A stretch of DNA of 6,016 bases. It comes from Eubacterium sp. GTDB taxonomy: Bacteria; Bacillota; Clostridia; Lachnospirales; Lachnospiraceae. Below the pieces are notes generated by a model. The model ran no database searches. It had not been told where the DNA came from and saw nothing but the letters and a program-made list of their open reading frames with translations. This document shows positions 5,804-6,016 of this stretch, piece after piece (positions within the stretch are counted from its first letter, which is position 1; each line of letters opens with the position of its first letter). The translations under genes were made by a program, and so were the position numbers. The DNA lies in NCBI GenBank assembly GCA_003486385.1, contig DNFT01000089.1:1-6016 (forward strand), read 5' to 3'.

Positions 5804-6016
5804 CGGGTGTAAAATCATGCCAATTTAATCTTTAAGTGTATAACGTATTATATTTATACATATCAGCTCCATTGTCCGAAGCAAGATGTTCTAAGAACTC
5901 TGAAATAGGCTTTCTAAACGTCCGCCACCGAAGCAGGCATACATCCTTGTATGCATTGCTTCTGAACCGGCATCCGTGCCGGTTCAGGCTAGTATGTGAA
6001 CAGAGTTCTAAGAACA
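5804..6016 (-). repeat. Right copy of the ~214-nt dispersed structured repeat, inverted
   Basis: The reverse complement matches 35-248 nearly throughout. Arms lie at 5878-5902 and from 6001 to the window edge, hairpins at 5930-5962 and 5963-5986, the invariant block at about 5917-5930, and the AT-rich tail at 5804-5870 with GTATAA (5838-5843) facing TTATAC (5854-5859). The sense strand is the same as the downstream DUF6128-type gene. The outer part of the distal arm is probably cut by the window edge. Confidence 0.93.
5878..6016 (-). ncRNA. Candidate structured RNA, second copy (partial)
   Basis: Read on minus, hairpin 1 has a 10-bp perfect stem (5986-5977 with 5972-5963), stretchable to 11 bp, and loop CGGA. 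Hairpin 2 (5962-5930) has the same 7-bp upper stem and AGGA loop as the left copy, and a lower stem GAAGCA with TGCTTC. The stem of hairpin 1 uses CCGG/CCGG where the left copy uses GCAG/CTGC, yet both fold around the same GCACGGATGC core. This is the key evidence for selection on structure. ATACAAGGATGT is again present on this strand. It could be a free RNA or the 5' leader of the DUF6128-type gene. Confidence 0.45.

Overview
The window looks like chromosomal DNA of a Gram-positive gut-type Clostridia, most likely a Lachnospiraceae (Agathobacter/Roseburia/Butyrivibrio-like). The reasons are strong GGAGG ribosome sites, TTGNNN-17-TATAAT promoters, an orphan BlaI-type regulator, and a conserved protein that I recognise as a Lachnospiraceae family (DUF6128 type). 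The species assignment is inference. All six protein genes lie on the minus strand, so the text below reads from right to left.

Right edge (5804-6016): a copy of a repeat of about 214 nt whose sense strand is minus, followed by a 118-nt leader. Then comes a DUF6128-type gene (4555-5685, probable TTG start) with two conserved ends joined by a charged, repeat-containing linker. Next is a BlaI/MecI-family repressor gene (3989-4375) with its own promoter. A long untranslated stretch then ends in a clear intrinsic terminator (3732-3764).

Centre and left: a new promoter (3655-3683) starts a tight four-gene operon. It runs GNAT acetyltransferase (3091-3636), tRNA adenosine deaminase tadA (2580-3125), membrane-anchored phosphodiester glycosidase of the NAGPA family (1561-2583), and a single-pass membrane protein of unknown function (271-1545). 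The genes overlap by 35 nt, overlap by 4 nt and are separated by 15 nt, which points to co-transcription and translational coupling. The last two products are predicted to work outside the membrane, the first two in the cytoplasm.

Left edge (25-248): a second copy of the same repeat in the opposite orientation. The two copies line up over about 214 nt with a single one-base length difference. Exact blocks of 16, 8, 22, 14 and 26 nt alternate with diverged segments, and the diverged segments include hairpin stems that change in a compensatory way. The two hairpins carry CGGA and AGGA loops, and the second contains an exact match to the RUACARGGAUGU consensus for CsrA/RsmA binding. This repeat is the best candidate in the window for an undescribed system: a dispersed structured RNA, possibly a CsrA-binding decoy. 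The transcribed strand cannot be decided from sequence alone. No csrA, fliW, transposase, recombinase, tRNA, rRNA or CRISPR array is present.
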